A stretch of DNA of 64,000 nucleotides. Source: Macrostomum hystrix (taxonomy: Eukaryota > Platyhelminthes > Macrostomidae). Where the stretch lies: positions 1,502,501 through 1,566,500 of the forward strand of contig CATNEN010000034.1 in NCBI GenBank assembly GCA_950097015.1. Reading direction: 5' to 3'. A model generated the notes under the pieces. That model was not told the DNA's origin. It saw only the letters and a program-made list of their open reading frames with translations, and did no database searches. Both the position numbers and the translations under genes were made by a program. Shown here one piece after another: positions 56,201-62,739 of the stretch (within the stretch, counting starts at the first letter, position 1; each line of letters starts with the position of its first letter).

Positions 56201-57458
56201 ATTCCTGCTCATTCTAATGGTGTCTACTCACATTCCTGCTCATTCTATTGGTGTCTTCTCACATTCCTGCTCATTCTATTGGTGTCTACTCACATTCCTG
56301 CTCATTCTATTGGTGTCTTCTCACATTCCTGCTCATTCTATTGGTGTCTACTCACATTCCTGCTCATTCTATTGGTGTCTTCTCACATTCCTGCTCATTC
56401 TATTGGTGTCTACTCACATTCCTGCTCATTTTATTGGTGTCTTCTCACATTTCTGCTCATTCTATTGGTGTCTTCTCACATTCCTGCTCATTCTATTGGT
56501 GTCTTCTCACATTCCTGCTCATTCTATTGGTGTCTTCTCACATTCCTGCTCATTCTATTGGTGTCTACTCACATTCCTGCTCATTATATTGGTGTCTACT
56601 CACATTCCTGCTCATTCTATTGGTGTCTACTCACATTTCTACTCATTCTATTGGTGTCTACTCACATTCCTGCTCATTTTATTGGTGTCTACTCACATTC
56701 CTGCTCATTTTATTGGTGTCTACTCACATTTCTACTCATTCTATTAATTATATTAGTTAATGGACGTAAAAGAACAATCAGTTTTAAACCAGGCAAGCCA
56801 CGGTCGTAAAAACGCCTCACCATTGGTCAATCAGCTGGCCGTTACGCATCCAATTCAGCCTCTGATTTGCTGGCAGATTTTGACTAGTTGCGCAAGGTAA
56901 GGTGACCTTGGAGCCAGACACAGTAATCACAAATCGACGCTTTGATTGCTTCACTCTGACACTGTTGGCTGCCTCCATAAGGCTGCCCTGTGGCCTCAGA
57001 TGATAGAGGCCGCCAAGTGGCGATTGGCCAGAAAGGGCCTTAGCTGACTGGCACCAATAATAGCCAGATTGGCTAGCTGGAGATACAAGCCGGATGGCTA
57101 GCAGAGCAGAATTCAAGCCGGTATTTGTATGCCGATGAATCTGACGACAAACACTGCTAGGAAATATATTCAGTGTGTTGCTAATTCCACTGCTAGAATT
57201 GCTGACAGGCAATGGCACAGCAGTAGAGTGCATCCACCTATATTCATAAAGATCAGCAATTCAAAGATATATATTAATATTAGTCACACTGTCTATATAT
57301 AGGTAGCTGGAAAAAACTCAATACTTACACAGCGCTTTTGGGGTCAGTCAATGGTAAGTTACATTGCAATAGAATTGTGGAATTCAGTGAAAGCTGTACA
57401 TGCTTGGCATGTCTATGCACACTAGGCAACTTATTGGTTGGAATGTCAGCAGCCGAAT
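34259..57458 (-). CDS. DCC/Frazzled/UNC-40-like netrin receptor (at least 12 exons)
   Basis: Exons on the minus strand are 57458-57329, 57237-56821, 55048-54840, 50506-50433, 49073-48965, 47889-47384, 46109 to about 45830, 41993-41343, 40923-40870, 40788-40096, 35196-34913 and 34354-34259. Most joints were verified in phase. The order is Ig domains, fibronectin III domains, one transmembrane helix and a long cytoplasmic tail. The tail has TPDLCRHADFELRAMD, matching the DCC P1 motif (PDLWIHHEEME), and ends in LDGLIQDLKGL...FEC, matching the P3 motif (LEGLMKQLNAI). Together these identify the DCC/neogenin axon-guidance receptor family, which acts at the plasma membrane of growing neurons. Gaps: the signal-peptide exon is not found; at least one exon is missing between 50433 and 49073 because the phases clash; and the FN3 exon near 48500 and the 3' end of the 45.8-kb exon are uncertain. 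Confidence 0.8.
34385..34790. repeat. 20-bp minisatellite (GGTTGGGTGTCAGCTGAAGT)
   Basis: About 19 copies with a/g variants, in the last intron of the netrin receptor gene, about 120-140 nt after the donor. Confidence 0.95.
34913..35196 (-). CDS. Netrin receptor cytoplasmic-tail exon
   Basis: The acceptor AATCTTGCAG|CC joins the transmembrane exon in phase 1 across the retrotransposon-bearing intron. The donor CGAAGC|GTAAGA is phase 0. It is Ser/His/Gln-rich with a P-P-type segment (HSRPYPAPDILNPALGH). The frame also reads through the upstream 21-bp repeat, so a longer exon is possible. Confidence 0.65.
35215..35388. repeat. 21-bp minisatellite interrupted by the retrotransposon
   Basis: About eight copies of TGTCACTCAAACTGTAGGTA(C). 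Further copies lie at 40034-40070 beyond the retrotransposon, so the element inserted into this array. In minus sense the repeat begins about 30 nt after the donor of the transmembrane exon. Confidence 0.92.
35389..35579 (-). repeat. 3' LTR of the gypsy element
   Basis: 191 bp, TG...CA ends. On the minus strand it carries AATAAATAAA, a poly(A) signal in the same sense as the host netrin receptor gene. A purine-rich tract (GTGGGAGGAT) lies just upstream in element sense. Confidence 0.92.
35722..37347 (-). CDS. Gypsy pol, part 2: end of RNase H and integrase
   Basis: 541 codons in a different frame from part 1. It has the RNase H end (HTDHCPLTYID), the integrase zinc domain (HEGLGGHFG...CQSCAVC), and the catalytic core with D in VAIDIVK, D in HSDQGPNFES and E in NGLAESG. 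It ends 143 bp from the LTR. The frame break relative to part 1 is a likely inactivating mutation. Confidence 0.87.
   Translation of the reverse strand: MALLKVFRHYLLGKHFTVHTDHCPLTYIDSQRIDSYGRLGRWRLLLQEFDFTVKYRRGVENSDADALSRLHAPEIAATQLTAEIGSEELKTAQRQDPELSQVIQAIVNEPDVPPRWRSGPLQQLSRIWRKLKLNDDGVLSRKFNDLDGLREVPVVPAFLRHQFLADAHEGLGGHFGAEKCYRTLKLTAYWPGMAEDVLQHCQSCAVCQEKKAGSQPKALLGELPIGSSWDSVAIDIVKVAPSSRGNHYLLVAQDQFSKYLTAVALPDQTAQTTARVFLSICSQAGLPRVIHSDQGPNFESQLFQDTLCGLGVTKTRTTAYNPKGNGLAESGNKSVLQLLRCFTERESEWEDKLPLILLSYNSRVHCSTRLPPLKVFTGRDPCLPVLSQQPRRFYDVRTYAYKLEADLLRIREFVEEHLVQAAGEQQSDYNRSAGQLRRFGQGDKVLLRIELRGSKLAPYWDTGWRVLSQRNLVVEIGKNGKTRRVNVNRLRPLFLPAPDVERFEQPPFAHELHGGGDAADELPQRRYPVRRRMPVDRYVPG
37244..38893 (-). 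CDS. Gypsy pol, part 1: protease, reverse transcriptase, start of RNase H
   Basis: The frame is -1 relative to gag and stays open upstream past the gag stop, so expression probably uses -1 frameshifting. The protease active site is LLDTGSQC. The reverse transcriptase region has KKDGSLRLTINYRELN, VLDLNGGYFQIPL and a catalytic box FTFFDDSL (FxDD rather than the common YxDD). RNase H begins with FTDASGSGVGA. The ORF then runs out of frame at about 37340. Confidence 0.88.
   Translation of the reverse strand: MKALLDTGSQCSLVDSSILTKSQLSRATSAGVQLHSVNKQPISIEWQIELPLTVGKVTALHLFYVVSDLVCPVIVGIDFIGKHRLQLDFKANPAAAGRICSARFQSETDDQVDIEDALVPEFSCVDFEPPTTDDPEVQRLLMEFKDVFKKKPGLTHLQQHRIVLADEVPVRVPPRRMPVHYREKTELLIQELLENDVIELSESPYVAPPVYVTKKDGSLRLTINYRELNKKTIRSAQGIPLMEEARDRIAGSTVFSVLDLNGGYFQIPLAEEDRQKTAFSPGPGMPLYQFKRMPQGLSGGPSTFCMLMSKVFNGCDFVFTFFDDSLCFSKTRKEHLLQLREALQRVRAAGLTLRGSKCKIAVPEVTFLGMRYSKEGAQPSKEKLEAIQQWKEPRSVKEIRQFIGLCNQYRRHVANFAAIAAPLHHLTGKGVAFEWTAECQAAFDELKICLMSPPILVNPDFSKEFAVFTDASGSGVGAILKQGDAVIEFSSRAFNSAEKKYSATEKECLAILHYLLGITQSLPALLAWQAFHGAHGSLPAHLHRFPENR
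39013..39816 (-). CDS. Gypsy gag polyprotein
   Basis: 267 aa from ATG at 39816, only 4 nt after the primer-binding site. It has an N-terminal capsid-like alpha-helical region (YFKEWLQRFEVCAKV), a coiled-coil-like stretch, and one zinc knuckle CYNYCHKTGHIAKDC (C-x2-C-x4-H-x4-C) near the end for nucleic acid binding. The upstream in-frame GTG is not needed. Confidence 0.88.
   Translation of the reverse strand: MAEKASAALPRVFSAGYFKEWLQRFEVCAKVNKWDACKAERLATFLDGEALVVYLELSAADQAEFGKVTGALENAFHPDREHFAVMEAFKARRILASETPRMYLYELKKLLQSSAVVNVDAREALLFHQFICGLPDSVGWQIRADTNIKTSVQALEKAQLLMQHNPAATQAAAVQPRQSQSSEVQELRDTVQSLQASVSTLSTQLEQLAACGVRSSSTARPHRPRSDIVCYNYCHKTGHIAKDCYSRRQQSGNARGWGGRARHLGQQ
39821..39840 (-). 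other. Primer-binding site, initiator tRNA-Met type
   Basis: Two bases after the 5' LTR, the minus strand starts TGGTAGCAGAG and continues TGGTTTC after a 2-base mismatch. This is complementary to the 3' end of eukaryotic initiator tRNA-Met. Confidence 0.8.
39843..40033 (-). repeat. 5' LTR of the gypsy element
   Basis: 191 bp, identical to the other LTR except for one a/t difference near its start (gactAag versus gactTag). Confidence 0.92.
40096..40788 (-). CDS. Netrin receptor exon: transmembrane helix and P1-like motif
   Basis: Acceptor AATCAAG|AC, donor GTCGC|GTAAGT in phase 1. WWLLIGGVFGLALLLLAIST is the membrane helix, followed by basic QQRRPRH. Polyglutamine tracts flank TPDLCRHADFELRAMD, which aligns with the P1 cytoplasmic motif of DCC. 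Confidence 0.8.
40870..40923 (-). CDS. Netrin receptor 54-bp juxtamembrane exon
   Basis: Acceptor TTTTTCCAG|CA, donor AGAG|GTAAAT, phase 1 at both ends (symmetrical, so it could be skipped). It encodes a Gly-rich linker with GNGGGMVYNTDSVLQR ahead of the membrane. Confidence 0.65.
41000..41325. repeat. 24-bp minisatellite
   Basis: About 13 copies of a unit containing GGTCATTAACCATGCATC plus TAACAG. It lies in a netrin receptor intron and begins about 20 nt after the donor at 41342. CAT-adjacent positions vary (catGgat, catGcat, cacGcat). Confidence 0.93.
41343..41993 (-). CDS. Netrin receptor exon: two FN3 domains
   Basis: Acceptor TCTCCGCAG|AC, donor GACT|GTGAGT in phase 1. It encodes two consecutive FN3 domains (VVVSWTDP...YSVRVRC and VMLSWLPP...YYFRVRAENSEGFGP). 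Confidence 0.82.
42059..42205. repeat. GTCT microsatellite
   Basis: (GTCT)n with interruptions by gttt and gcct, in the netrin receptor intron, about 65 nt upstream of the acceptor at 41994. In host sense it is (AGAC)n. Confidence 0.9.
42206..43370. other. Intron sequence, nothing recognised
   Basis: Within the large netrin receptor intron between the 45.8-kb and 41.9-kb exons. Small ORFs on both strands show no domains. Confidence 0.4.
43371..44552. repeat. 39-bp minisatellite, about 30 copies
   Basis: The unit contains GACCCAATGTGTTGGGAGGT and GGGTCATGCC, with a 38/39-bp length variant and a c/a change. In the netrin receptor intron. Confidence 0.95.
44560..45680. other. Intron sequence with short simple repeats
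   Basis: No exon recognised. Short CA and GA tracts occur near 45295 and 45345. Confidence 0.4.
45685..45802 (+). mobile_element. tRNA-derived SINE
   Basis: An A-box-like TAGCGGTTAGAG (45697-45708) and a B box GGTTCGATTC (45725-45734) are at tRNA-like spacing. A conserved-looking tail with GGGTACCAGCATTAGTTGGG follows. Confidence 0.6.
45830..46109 (-). CDS. Netrin receptor exon: FN3 domain
   Basis: The acceptor ACATTCCAG|CC joins the 47384 exon in phase 1. ILLSWTRPSN and DKYVISYGDQ are typical FN3 B-C strands. The 3' boundary is unclear: no good GT donor is seen after LGLDVPFAF, so the end is approximate. Confidence 0.6.
46165..46262 (+). mobile_element. SINE fragment, same family tail
   Basis: B box AGTTCGATTC (46185-46194) and a tail GAGTACCGGCATCAGTTGGC that aligns with the tail of the copy at 45.7 kb. 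It is 5' truncated. Confidence 0.5.
46645..46980 (+). mobile_element. tRNA-derived SINE-like copy
   Basis: TCTAACGCGTTTGC and GAGCTCGATTCC form an A/B-box-like pair. A unique body and an AAT microsatellite (about 46917-46936) follow. Its right part pairs with the inverted copy at 47157-47185. Confidence 0.45.
47030..47200 (-). mobile_element. tRNA-derived SINE-like copy, opposite orientation
   Basis: On the minus strand TGGCAGAGCGGTTATC (47122-47137) is a good A box and GTTCGATTCC (plus 47082-47091) a good B box, at tRNA-like spacing. Confidence 0.55.
47214..47246. repeat. GA microsatellite
   Basis: (GA)n of about 16 units next to a SINE-like copy, in a netrin receptor intron. Confidence 0.9.
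47384..47889 (-). CDS. Netrin receptor exon: two FN3 segments
   Basis: Acceptor CTCCAG|G, donor GCCC|GTAAGC in phase 1. It encodes the end of one FN3 domain (RPGVAYRLSALIIGLNGRAS) and a whole second one (LSAWARGGVVRVAWQPPSG to VRVAARSAANGMGP). Confidence 0.75.
48480..48628 (-). CDS. Candidate netrin receptor FN3 exon (uncertain)
   Basis: After a CACCATAG acceptor, one frame reads with an EEIDIAGLP segment resembling the end of an FN3 domain. The phase does not fit the 48965 donor, so either another exon lies between or this is not coding. Confidence 0.25.
48965..49073 (-). CDS. Netrin receptor exon: start of an FN3 domain
   Basis: Acceptor TTTTCAG|AC, donor ATCGA|GTAAGC. The frame LLPVQLANLRVASLTAWTV followed by RIIWD fits the A-C strands of fibronectin III. 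It needs phase 1 from an upstream exon, which the 50.4-kb exon does not supply. Confidence 0.55.
49385..50345. repeat. 20-bp minisatellite (GATGGGATCTAAAGAGTCTT)
   Basis: A perfect core of about 15 copies (49785-50050) is flanked on both sides by diverged units of variable length (gatgggatcttaagacagtc type). It starts about 87 nt after the donor at 50432 in minus sense. Confidence 0.95.
50433..50506 (-). CDS. Netrin receptor exon: probable start of Ig domain 3
   Basis: Acceptor TTGCCAG|GT and donor GCTG|GTAAGT fit phases 1 and 0. It encodes 25 residues including MEMFKIDCGAV, a plausible Ig B strand. It is short, so confidence rests on phase and splice sites. Confidence 0.5.
51300..52170. repeat. 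24-bp minisatellite
   Basis: About 35 copies of a unit containing CTGATCTGTCACTCCCTTC plus ACTCT. The 24-bp unit is a multiple of three, which yields artefact ORFs of up to 344 codons on both strands. Confidence 0.95.
52885..53230. repeat. 27-bp minisatellite with hairpin units
   Basis: About 11 copies of a unit with CTGACATTCTTGTCAG or CTGACATTATTGTCAG, i.e. 6-bp inverted arms around a 4-nt loop in every unit. Confidence 0.9.
53293..53601 (+). CDS. Hypothetical 102-aa ORF
   Basis: ATG-started ORF with mixed, non-repetitive composition (VHMLKKCNTRSLVYVLKDF), antisense inside a netrin receptor intron. No family is recognised. The codons are AT-rich, unlike the nearby exons. It could be a fortuitous ORF or a remnant. 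Confidence 0.2.
   Translation: MFPFRSDYTNRAPREQSEFSRSSLQQNNYSWVHMLKKCNTRSLVYVLKDFIFNNLPALLAEFQPNCTHLNPNQKQYKELGTFAFYEHYNSIKVDFLAPNTQD
53690..54720. repeat. 33-bp minisatellite with splice-site-like units
   Basis: About 30 copies. On the plus strand each unit has CAGGTAAGTGAATTTTCAGG, i.e. a consensus 5' splice site followed 16 nt later by a TTTTCAG acceptor-like end, then about 17 nt with AGGGAAAAGCTT. It is antisense to the netrin receptor gene. The 33-bp length gives artefact ORFs of 226 (+) and 206 (-) codons. Confidence 0.95.
54840..55048 (-). CDS. Netrin receptor exon: end of Ig domain 2
   Basis: Acceptor TTCAG|G in phase 2, donor TTCA|GTAAGA in phase 1. It contains ATDSGLYTCWHLDG, the F-strand DSGxYxC signature that completes the Ig domain begun in the 56.8-kb exon. 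Confidence 0.7.
55318..55570. repeat. 21-bp minisatellite (TAACCCTAGACC core)
   Basis: About 12 copies of TAGGCTAACCCTAGACCTTA(G), with decayed copies upstream from about 55170. Confidence 0.92.
55571..56117. other. Intron sequence, nothing recognised
   Basis: AT-rich intron between two netrin receptor minisatellites. Short ORFs show no domain. Confidence 0.4.
56130..56750. repeat. 31-bp minisatellite
   Basis: About 20 copies of a unit containing CATTCCTGCTCATTCTATTG and GTGTCTACTCA, with a/t variants (ctActc or ctTctc). It begins about 75 nt after the donor at 56820 in minus sense. Confidence 0.95.
56821..57458 (-). CDS. Netrin receptor Ig-domain exons (57458-57329, 57237-56821)
   Basis: The two exons join in phase 2. 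Together they encode an Ig domain with LLQCNLPLTD (B-strand Cys), VWMHS (C-strand Trp) and SGYYWCQS (F-strand Cys), and then the start of a second Ig domain (KVTLPCATS, LNWMRNGQLI). The acceptor at 57459 requires an upstream exon, expected to carry the signal peptide, that I could not locate. Confidence 0.7.
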
Positions 57459-57459
57459 C

Positions 57460-58020
57460 TAAAAGGTTGGACAGATATTTGACTTTTGCTGTTAAAAATA
57501 GCTAAGTATTTTTTACCTTTTTTAAATTAATGTTTTATTTCTTAACATGTATTGGGATCACAAATCTTTACTGATGTATATACTCTCTACTACAATGAGA
57601 AATGTAAAAAAAATTTGGGCATAGAAAATACATATGATTTTCATATAACAAATAAAATAGATGTGATTCATAAAGGAATAGTTTAATACAAGAAAATATA
57701 ATTGCTAGCTTGATAAATTTAATAGATACATGAATAATTTACATGGACAGATCATTTTTAACTGCCAGTATTCAGAACATTGCTGACTTGCTAGAAATGG
57801 CTAAAATTAAAAGTGCATGGACTTTTGGGACACCCCTTGTACTACAACCACATGATCCTCACTATAACTTTGCCTTTAGAACAGTGGCTTAGTGGCTATA
57901 GAGTATAGTGCCCTATAAATTTGATTAGAAAATTTTTTCTAAAGCATTGAAAATATTACTATGCACAATATCACAGTTGCAAGTTTAGCTGGAGCCACTA
58001 ATTTATATAGCCAGCTATTT
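57460..58020. other. Upstream of the first recognised netrin receptor exon
   Basis: AT-rich intron. The signal-peptide exon expected upstream was not found here. Confidence 0.35.
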
Positions 58021-59121
58021 TGGGTTCCTAGACACTTTGTTATCTGGTTTTTAATCATCTTAGATGTTTATAATAAACTTTTCAGATGAGACACTGTCAT
58101 CCAGCCAATTGGTGAATCTTAAAGTTAAAGTTAGCTTGGTTTGTCTCCTATCAATAGAAACTTAAGTGTTGACTTGATTTATAGTTGCCAATGCAAACAG
58201 TATATGGAAAACTGAGGGCAAACTATAAGTGTTCTAGTTCAAGCAATCACAAATAATTAAGTTCATTTATTTAAATAAAATAAATATATAAAATTTAAAT
58301 TCATACCATAAAAAGTGATTGCCATAGCATCATACTGTTAGTTGGTACACTTGTAGACAGACTGAGAAAATCTAAGTAATCTAATGAAATCTAATCTAAT
58401 GTAATGTAATAAATAACAAGAAAACTACTAGGATACTGGTTATTGAGATTAGCATAAAATATTTGAAGATAGCAACTAAACAACAATAGGCTTGCTGGGG
58501 CAATGTTCTACTTCCGTTCGTTATATTATTTTTTCGTTTGAATTTGTGCCACACATGCATTCTGAGTTTGAAAAAGTTGTGCTGACGTGGCTTTGCCATG
58601 ACTTGACACTTGGATCTATGTCTATGGCAAAATCTGGCAAATATGGGGGAACAGGAAGCTAAGGCACAAAAATTCTGCAGCTGAAGATTTTGCAAATGCC
58701 AAGCTGTATCAAATGCATGGCACAAGTGCTGCTCTATTCAAAAGCCACCTCGAAGAATTATTATGGCGCCATCTATACACCAAGAATAGCTTTGGTGCCC
58801 TCCACTACTGGATTAGGCACTTACTTGGTTTGAAAGAAGAAAGACTGACTAAGACTTTTCAGAACTGTCTGACCAAACTACTGACTTTTTGTTACGTTAA
58901 ACTTGTTTTTTGTCATTATCTGTTGTTTGCAAACAAAAAAAATAATATAACAAATGGAAGTAGAACATTGCCCTTGCTGGCATTGCCATTGGCTGGATTA
59001 AATCATATAGGTGACAAAGTTTCTACAAGTCTTGGTCACTGTCATCCACCCTCTTAGATCCTGGACACTTTGTCATCCAGATGACAAAAAAGCAGATGAC
59101 GAAGTATCCAGGAACCCTATT
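58021..59121. mobile_element. Candidate non-autonomous DNA transposon (1.1 kb, inverted ends)
   Basis: The left end GGGTTCCTAGACACTTTGTT and the inverted right end GGGTTCCTGGATACTTCGTC match over about 30 bp with a few differences. TATTT lies on both sides, with one extra T at the left. A second internal inverted pair, about 45 bp long, is at 58494-58542 and 58929-58975 (both contain GGGCAATGTTCTACTTCC or close to it). No transposase is visible. Confidence 0.5.
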
Positions 59122-60808
59122 TAATAGATTTTTATTAATTCTGTTATGGTTCTAATTGAAACTAGGCCTAAATGCCAAATCAAATCCACACATAAAAAGG
59201 GCTTCTGTAATGCCACTGTAATTTGAAAATAAATAGGTTAAAAATTAAGTTTAAAACTGTACTTACTTAAATGAGTTGCTCCAAAAATATTTTGGTCAGT
59301 AACAATTTTAGAAGAAGATAACCTGATTACGAGAGACGCTTCAAGAGAGCTTTCATGACAAAAAACAATTTCTGTTTTACTACAAGCATTGATGAAAAAA
59401 GTAGGTCAGTATGCTTTTGTACAGAAGACATAGTAGGCGTCTAAGGATCTTCATTTTGAGAATACTATCTGTACCTGTACACACTTATATATACAAGATA
59501 CGACTACGAGCATGCAACAACGTCACTACGAGTCAAATGCACAGTTGAGATAGATATATTAACTCAGTCTTGGGCTGATAATATAATGGTATATGGGACC
59601 CAAAATGTTGCAAAAATTATGGTGACAAAGAAAACCGAAAATTTAGCTACAATAGCCCATTTCAACACTAGCTTTCACTGTGTGAATGTGTGCATGCATG
59701 CCGCATGCCGTGTAACCCACAACATTAATTAAAATGCGACAAACTTAAAAATCAAAAAGTAAGCAGGCCTCAAAATCGAAGAAAGTTAAGAAGTTTAACG
59801 AATTTTGTAAACCTAAGAAATAAATTTGACTTTTGTGCCAATATTAATTGAATGTTTTTTTTAAATATCAATGAATATCTTTGCTGTTTGACTGAACCAT
59901 TTATATTACTTAGTATTGTATCACGCAAACATAATTATATCTCGACGTCCGATTCTTTAGTCCTTAAAGTCCTGGGCTTCAGCTCGAAAATTAAAGGCCA
60001 ATATCGGCCGCTGTATTTAACCGAAGGGCTCTTCACTTATAGCCCACAACAATGACTACGAACTTCTAGTTCTACTTTTTTCTGCATATTTTTTCACTTT
60101 AGAAGTTTTATATAAAGTCAGGTACCTTATAAAATGATTTCAATGATTTTTATATTTGCAAGATTTAAACGAAATTACTTGACAAAAAACTAAGTTATGG
60201 CAGCTCCATAAATTTGTACTGAAGTGAACTTTATTTTTATTGAATTCATGAATATGTTAGGTTTTGATGAACCTTCAATTAAGTAGCTATATATAATACA
60301 TAGTTCAAGTTGTACAGACATAATAGATAACTACTTATTGAGTTAGTGAGTTGTGCTACTCTAGCAAAGTTACGCGGGGATATGAGATAGGATTTTGCAT
60401 TTACAATTTGAATGGTAATGCAAAATGAGGATGCAAATTTCCTTATTTTTTCCAGTCAGCAGTGCTTTGCCGTCTACAAAAGCTGCACTTTTAATGTATG
60501 AAATTTTAATTCTTTTTCAATCTAGCATACATTAATGAGAGTCTATAGAATACAGAAAAGTAAACATATATATATTTTGAATCAAACTTTGACAAATGTT
60601 TATTACACATTTAAAGCAATGAAGGTTATAATCAAGGGGGCCTAGGCGAAAAAATATATTTGAATACAACAAAGTGTGAATAACAATCAGTGGCAGTGGG
60701 AGAAAAACGCGACAAAAAACTCCCCTCCCGATGGCCCGTGTCACAGTTCATGCCGACTTCGTAAGAGCACACGCCACACATGCAGCCTGTTCTCTATCTC
60801 TAATCGAT
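59122..60808. other. AT-rich region, nothing recognised
   Basis: No supported gene or repeat. Small ORFs (59852-60055 and 60532-60744) lack any domain. Confidence 0.4.
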
Positions 60809-61051
60809 TTAACAAATGTGCATTTCGACGAACGCCTCACGCGACTTGAAGTCACCCCAGACGTTGTTACAACCGGCCTCCGTCTCCGACTCGACAACGA
60901 CTTCCATCGGACTGTCAGCGCTGTAGCCGGAGTCTACCGATGCCTCCGACTGGGTCCGTTTGCGCTTCTCCTTCTGCTGGTAGTAGGGCGACGTGTGCTT
61001 CTCCTGCAGTTTGGGCATCTCAACCAGCTGGGAAACAGTTACGCAAGCCAT
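60809..61051 (-). CDS. Small unknown ORF or terminal exon, nuclear-type composition
   Basis: 80 codons from ATG at 61051, GC-rich and coding-like inside AT-rich DNA. It has a basic stretch (QQKEKRKRTQ) that could be a nuclear localisation signal and a Ser/Glu-rich acidic part (SVDSGYSADSPMEVVVESE). A TTTCCCAG acceptor lies just inside the ORF (before CTGGTTGAG), so it may be the last exon of a gene whose other exons lie further right. The family is not recognised. Confidence 0.4.
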   Translation of the reverse strand: MACVTVSQLVEMPKLQEKHTSPYYQQKEKRKRTQSEASVDSGYSADSPMEVVVESETEAGCNNVWGDFKSREAFVEMHIC

Positions 61052-61591
61052 TGCTGTTAATTGTGAGTTGAAATAATAGATGCTAATAAGTCGACTGACT
61101 GGCTAGGCCTGATTCGGGAGGGGAGTGATTTGCGCGGATGTTGTCAGGAACCACAGAACTTAGCTCGTGAGCACCTCCTCTTTTTTACTTGGCTGGGAGA
61201 ATTGTAAGCAAGAACGGATAAGTCGTAGTTGTTTGTTGGGTCACTGAAAGTCGCAGTTCGCATTCACAGTTTGCAGGTTTGGAAAAAGAAAAAGGGCTTA
61301 GGTTTACTTGCACCTTTGAAACGCATATAAATGCAGAAGAGAGAGATAGGCCGGAACGAACCTTGCGCTGGATAATGTTCAAGCAAAGCAACTGAGTGTA
61401 CTCAGTGTACTGAGAGACGTACATTACCCTTCAGTCCTAGAGCAAAAAGTGAAGCAGAGAACTGTACTTTAAAACACGTTTGTGCATAGAGAAAATATCG
61501 ATTTCACGAAGGCATGTTAAAGCTGCGTGATAGTCCCAAGGTCGTTTTGATGCATATCTACAAATAGAACCTTGGGCCTGATGCAAGCAGG

Positions 61592-61611
61592 GCCTCCGTG
61601 GCGCAATCGGC

Positions 61612-61648
<37 letters not shown>

Positions 61649-61665
61649 GAGCCCACCCGGGGGCG
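61592..61665 (+). tRNA. tRNA-Asn (anticodon GTT)
   Basis: 74 nt. The acceptor stem GCCTCCG pairs with CGGGGGC (one G-T wobble), with discriminator G. The A box is TGGCGCAATCGG, the anticodon arm TTCGGCTGTTAACCGAA has anticodon GTT, and the T arm GGTTCGAGCC is the B box. TTTT follows at 61672, a polymerase III terminator. It has the conserved form of eukaryotic tRNA-Asn. Confidence 0.95.
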
Positions 61666-61679
61666 AGTACATTTTAGCA

Positions 61680-62735
61680 ACTGTAAATGTTTTTTTATGT
61701 TTAAATTACAAGAAATTAATTATAGAAGAATGAAAAACCTTCACTTGCAATGATCAGTAATTGTTTGTCTATAAAATTGCTATAAAATTTTTCATGCTGC
61801 AAGACTCGAATTCAATACATCGACCGATATGTATAGAAAAACTACTTTACTACAGTATAAAGGGTCTGAAGTGACAATGCCATGTAAGCACGTCATCAAC
61901 AAAACAGTCATAGTTCTGAATAACTATAAAGACAAAATATTATATTTTCGTCTTCTTAACATGATTGGCTATGAAGCTTAAAGAATTATTTAGCAGCTAG
62001 TTTTGATTTCGATTGAATCCATAATTCTTACACTTGTAGTTATGCGATTCTGAAACGTTACATACATTTTTTATGGAGTTGCAAATTTAAATAAAAATCC
62101 AAAGGATAGGGTTTATGAGATTAATTATGTGACCGCCAATTATCGTTGTTTAATTGCCTAAACTAATTCAATTATTAATGCCAGTATTTATAGGGAGGTT
62201 ATACGGTGTAAATCAAGCGCATCAGAGCTATTGTAAGTAACATGTTATGATATGAGATGGATAAAAAATGAAGCATATATAAAACGATCTTTTTAGTATT
62301 GCTGATTGCCTTACAAGCAATGACGCACTAGATGAGAAACTGATCGGGATCAGAATCTAATCAGAACTCAAGGCCAAGGTCGGAGATTTGAATATCTACA
62401 GCAATAAAGTTTTAGATACAGTTAAATTCATACATCAGAAAAAATCTTGAAGTCTAGAACGCCAAGAAAGCCAATTTAAGCAGAGTAGAAAGAATTTAAC
62501 AGAACAAAAGGGAGCAACTTCCAACTTACTAGGATAGCTGTAATCAACAAGCACGCTACGGTTGCACACTTGAAAAAAATTTTGTTTATTTTTTATAAAA
62601 CAGATTACTTCCACGCAAAATAGAAATTTACACTCGCAGTAGTAAACGTCTGACGAAAGTCTGTCGGAAGAACTAGTAGTTAGATCATAAAGCAGTGTTT
62701 TATTATTACATATCAAAGCTCGCCATAGCCAATAA
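61680..62735. other. AT-rich spacer, nothing recognised
   Basis: No supported feature. Confidence 0.4.
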
Positions 62736-62739
62736 GCTC

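Noticed and set aside
56118-56809. 200-aa hydrophobic ORFs with PAHSIGVYSH repeats, resembling membrane segments
   Set aside because: 31-bp repeat artefact, open in all three frames with the same peptide.
58396-59057. ORFs of 109 and 114 aa sharing NNITNGSRTLP on opposite strands
   Set aside because: The shared peptide comes from the inverted repeat of the candidate DNA transposon.
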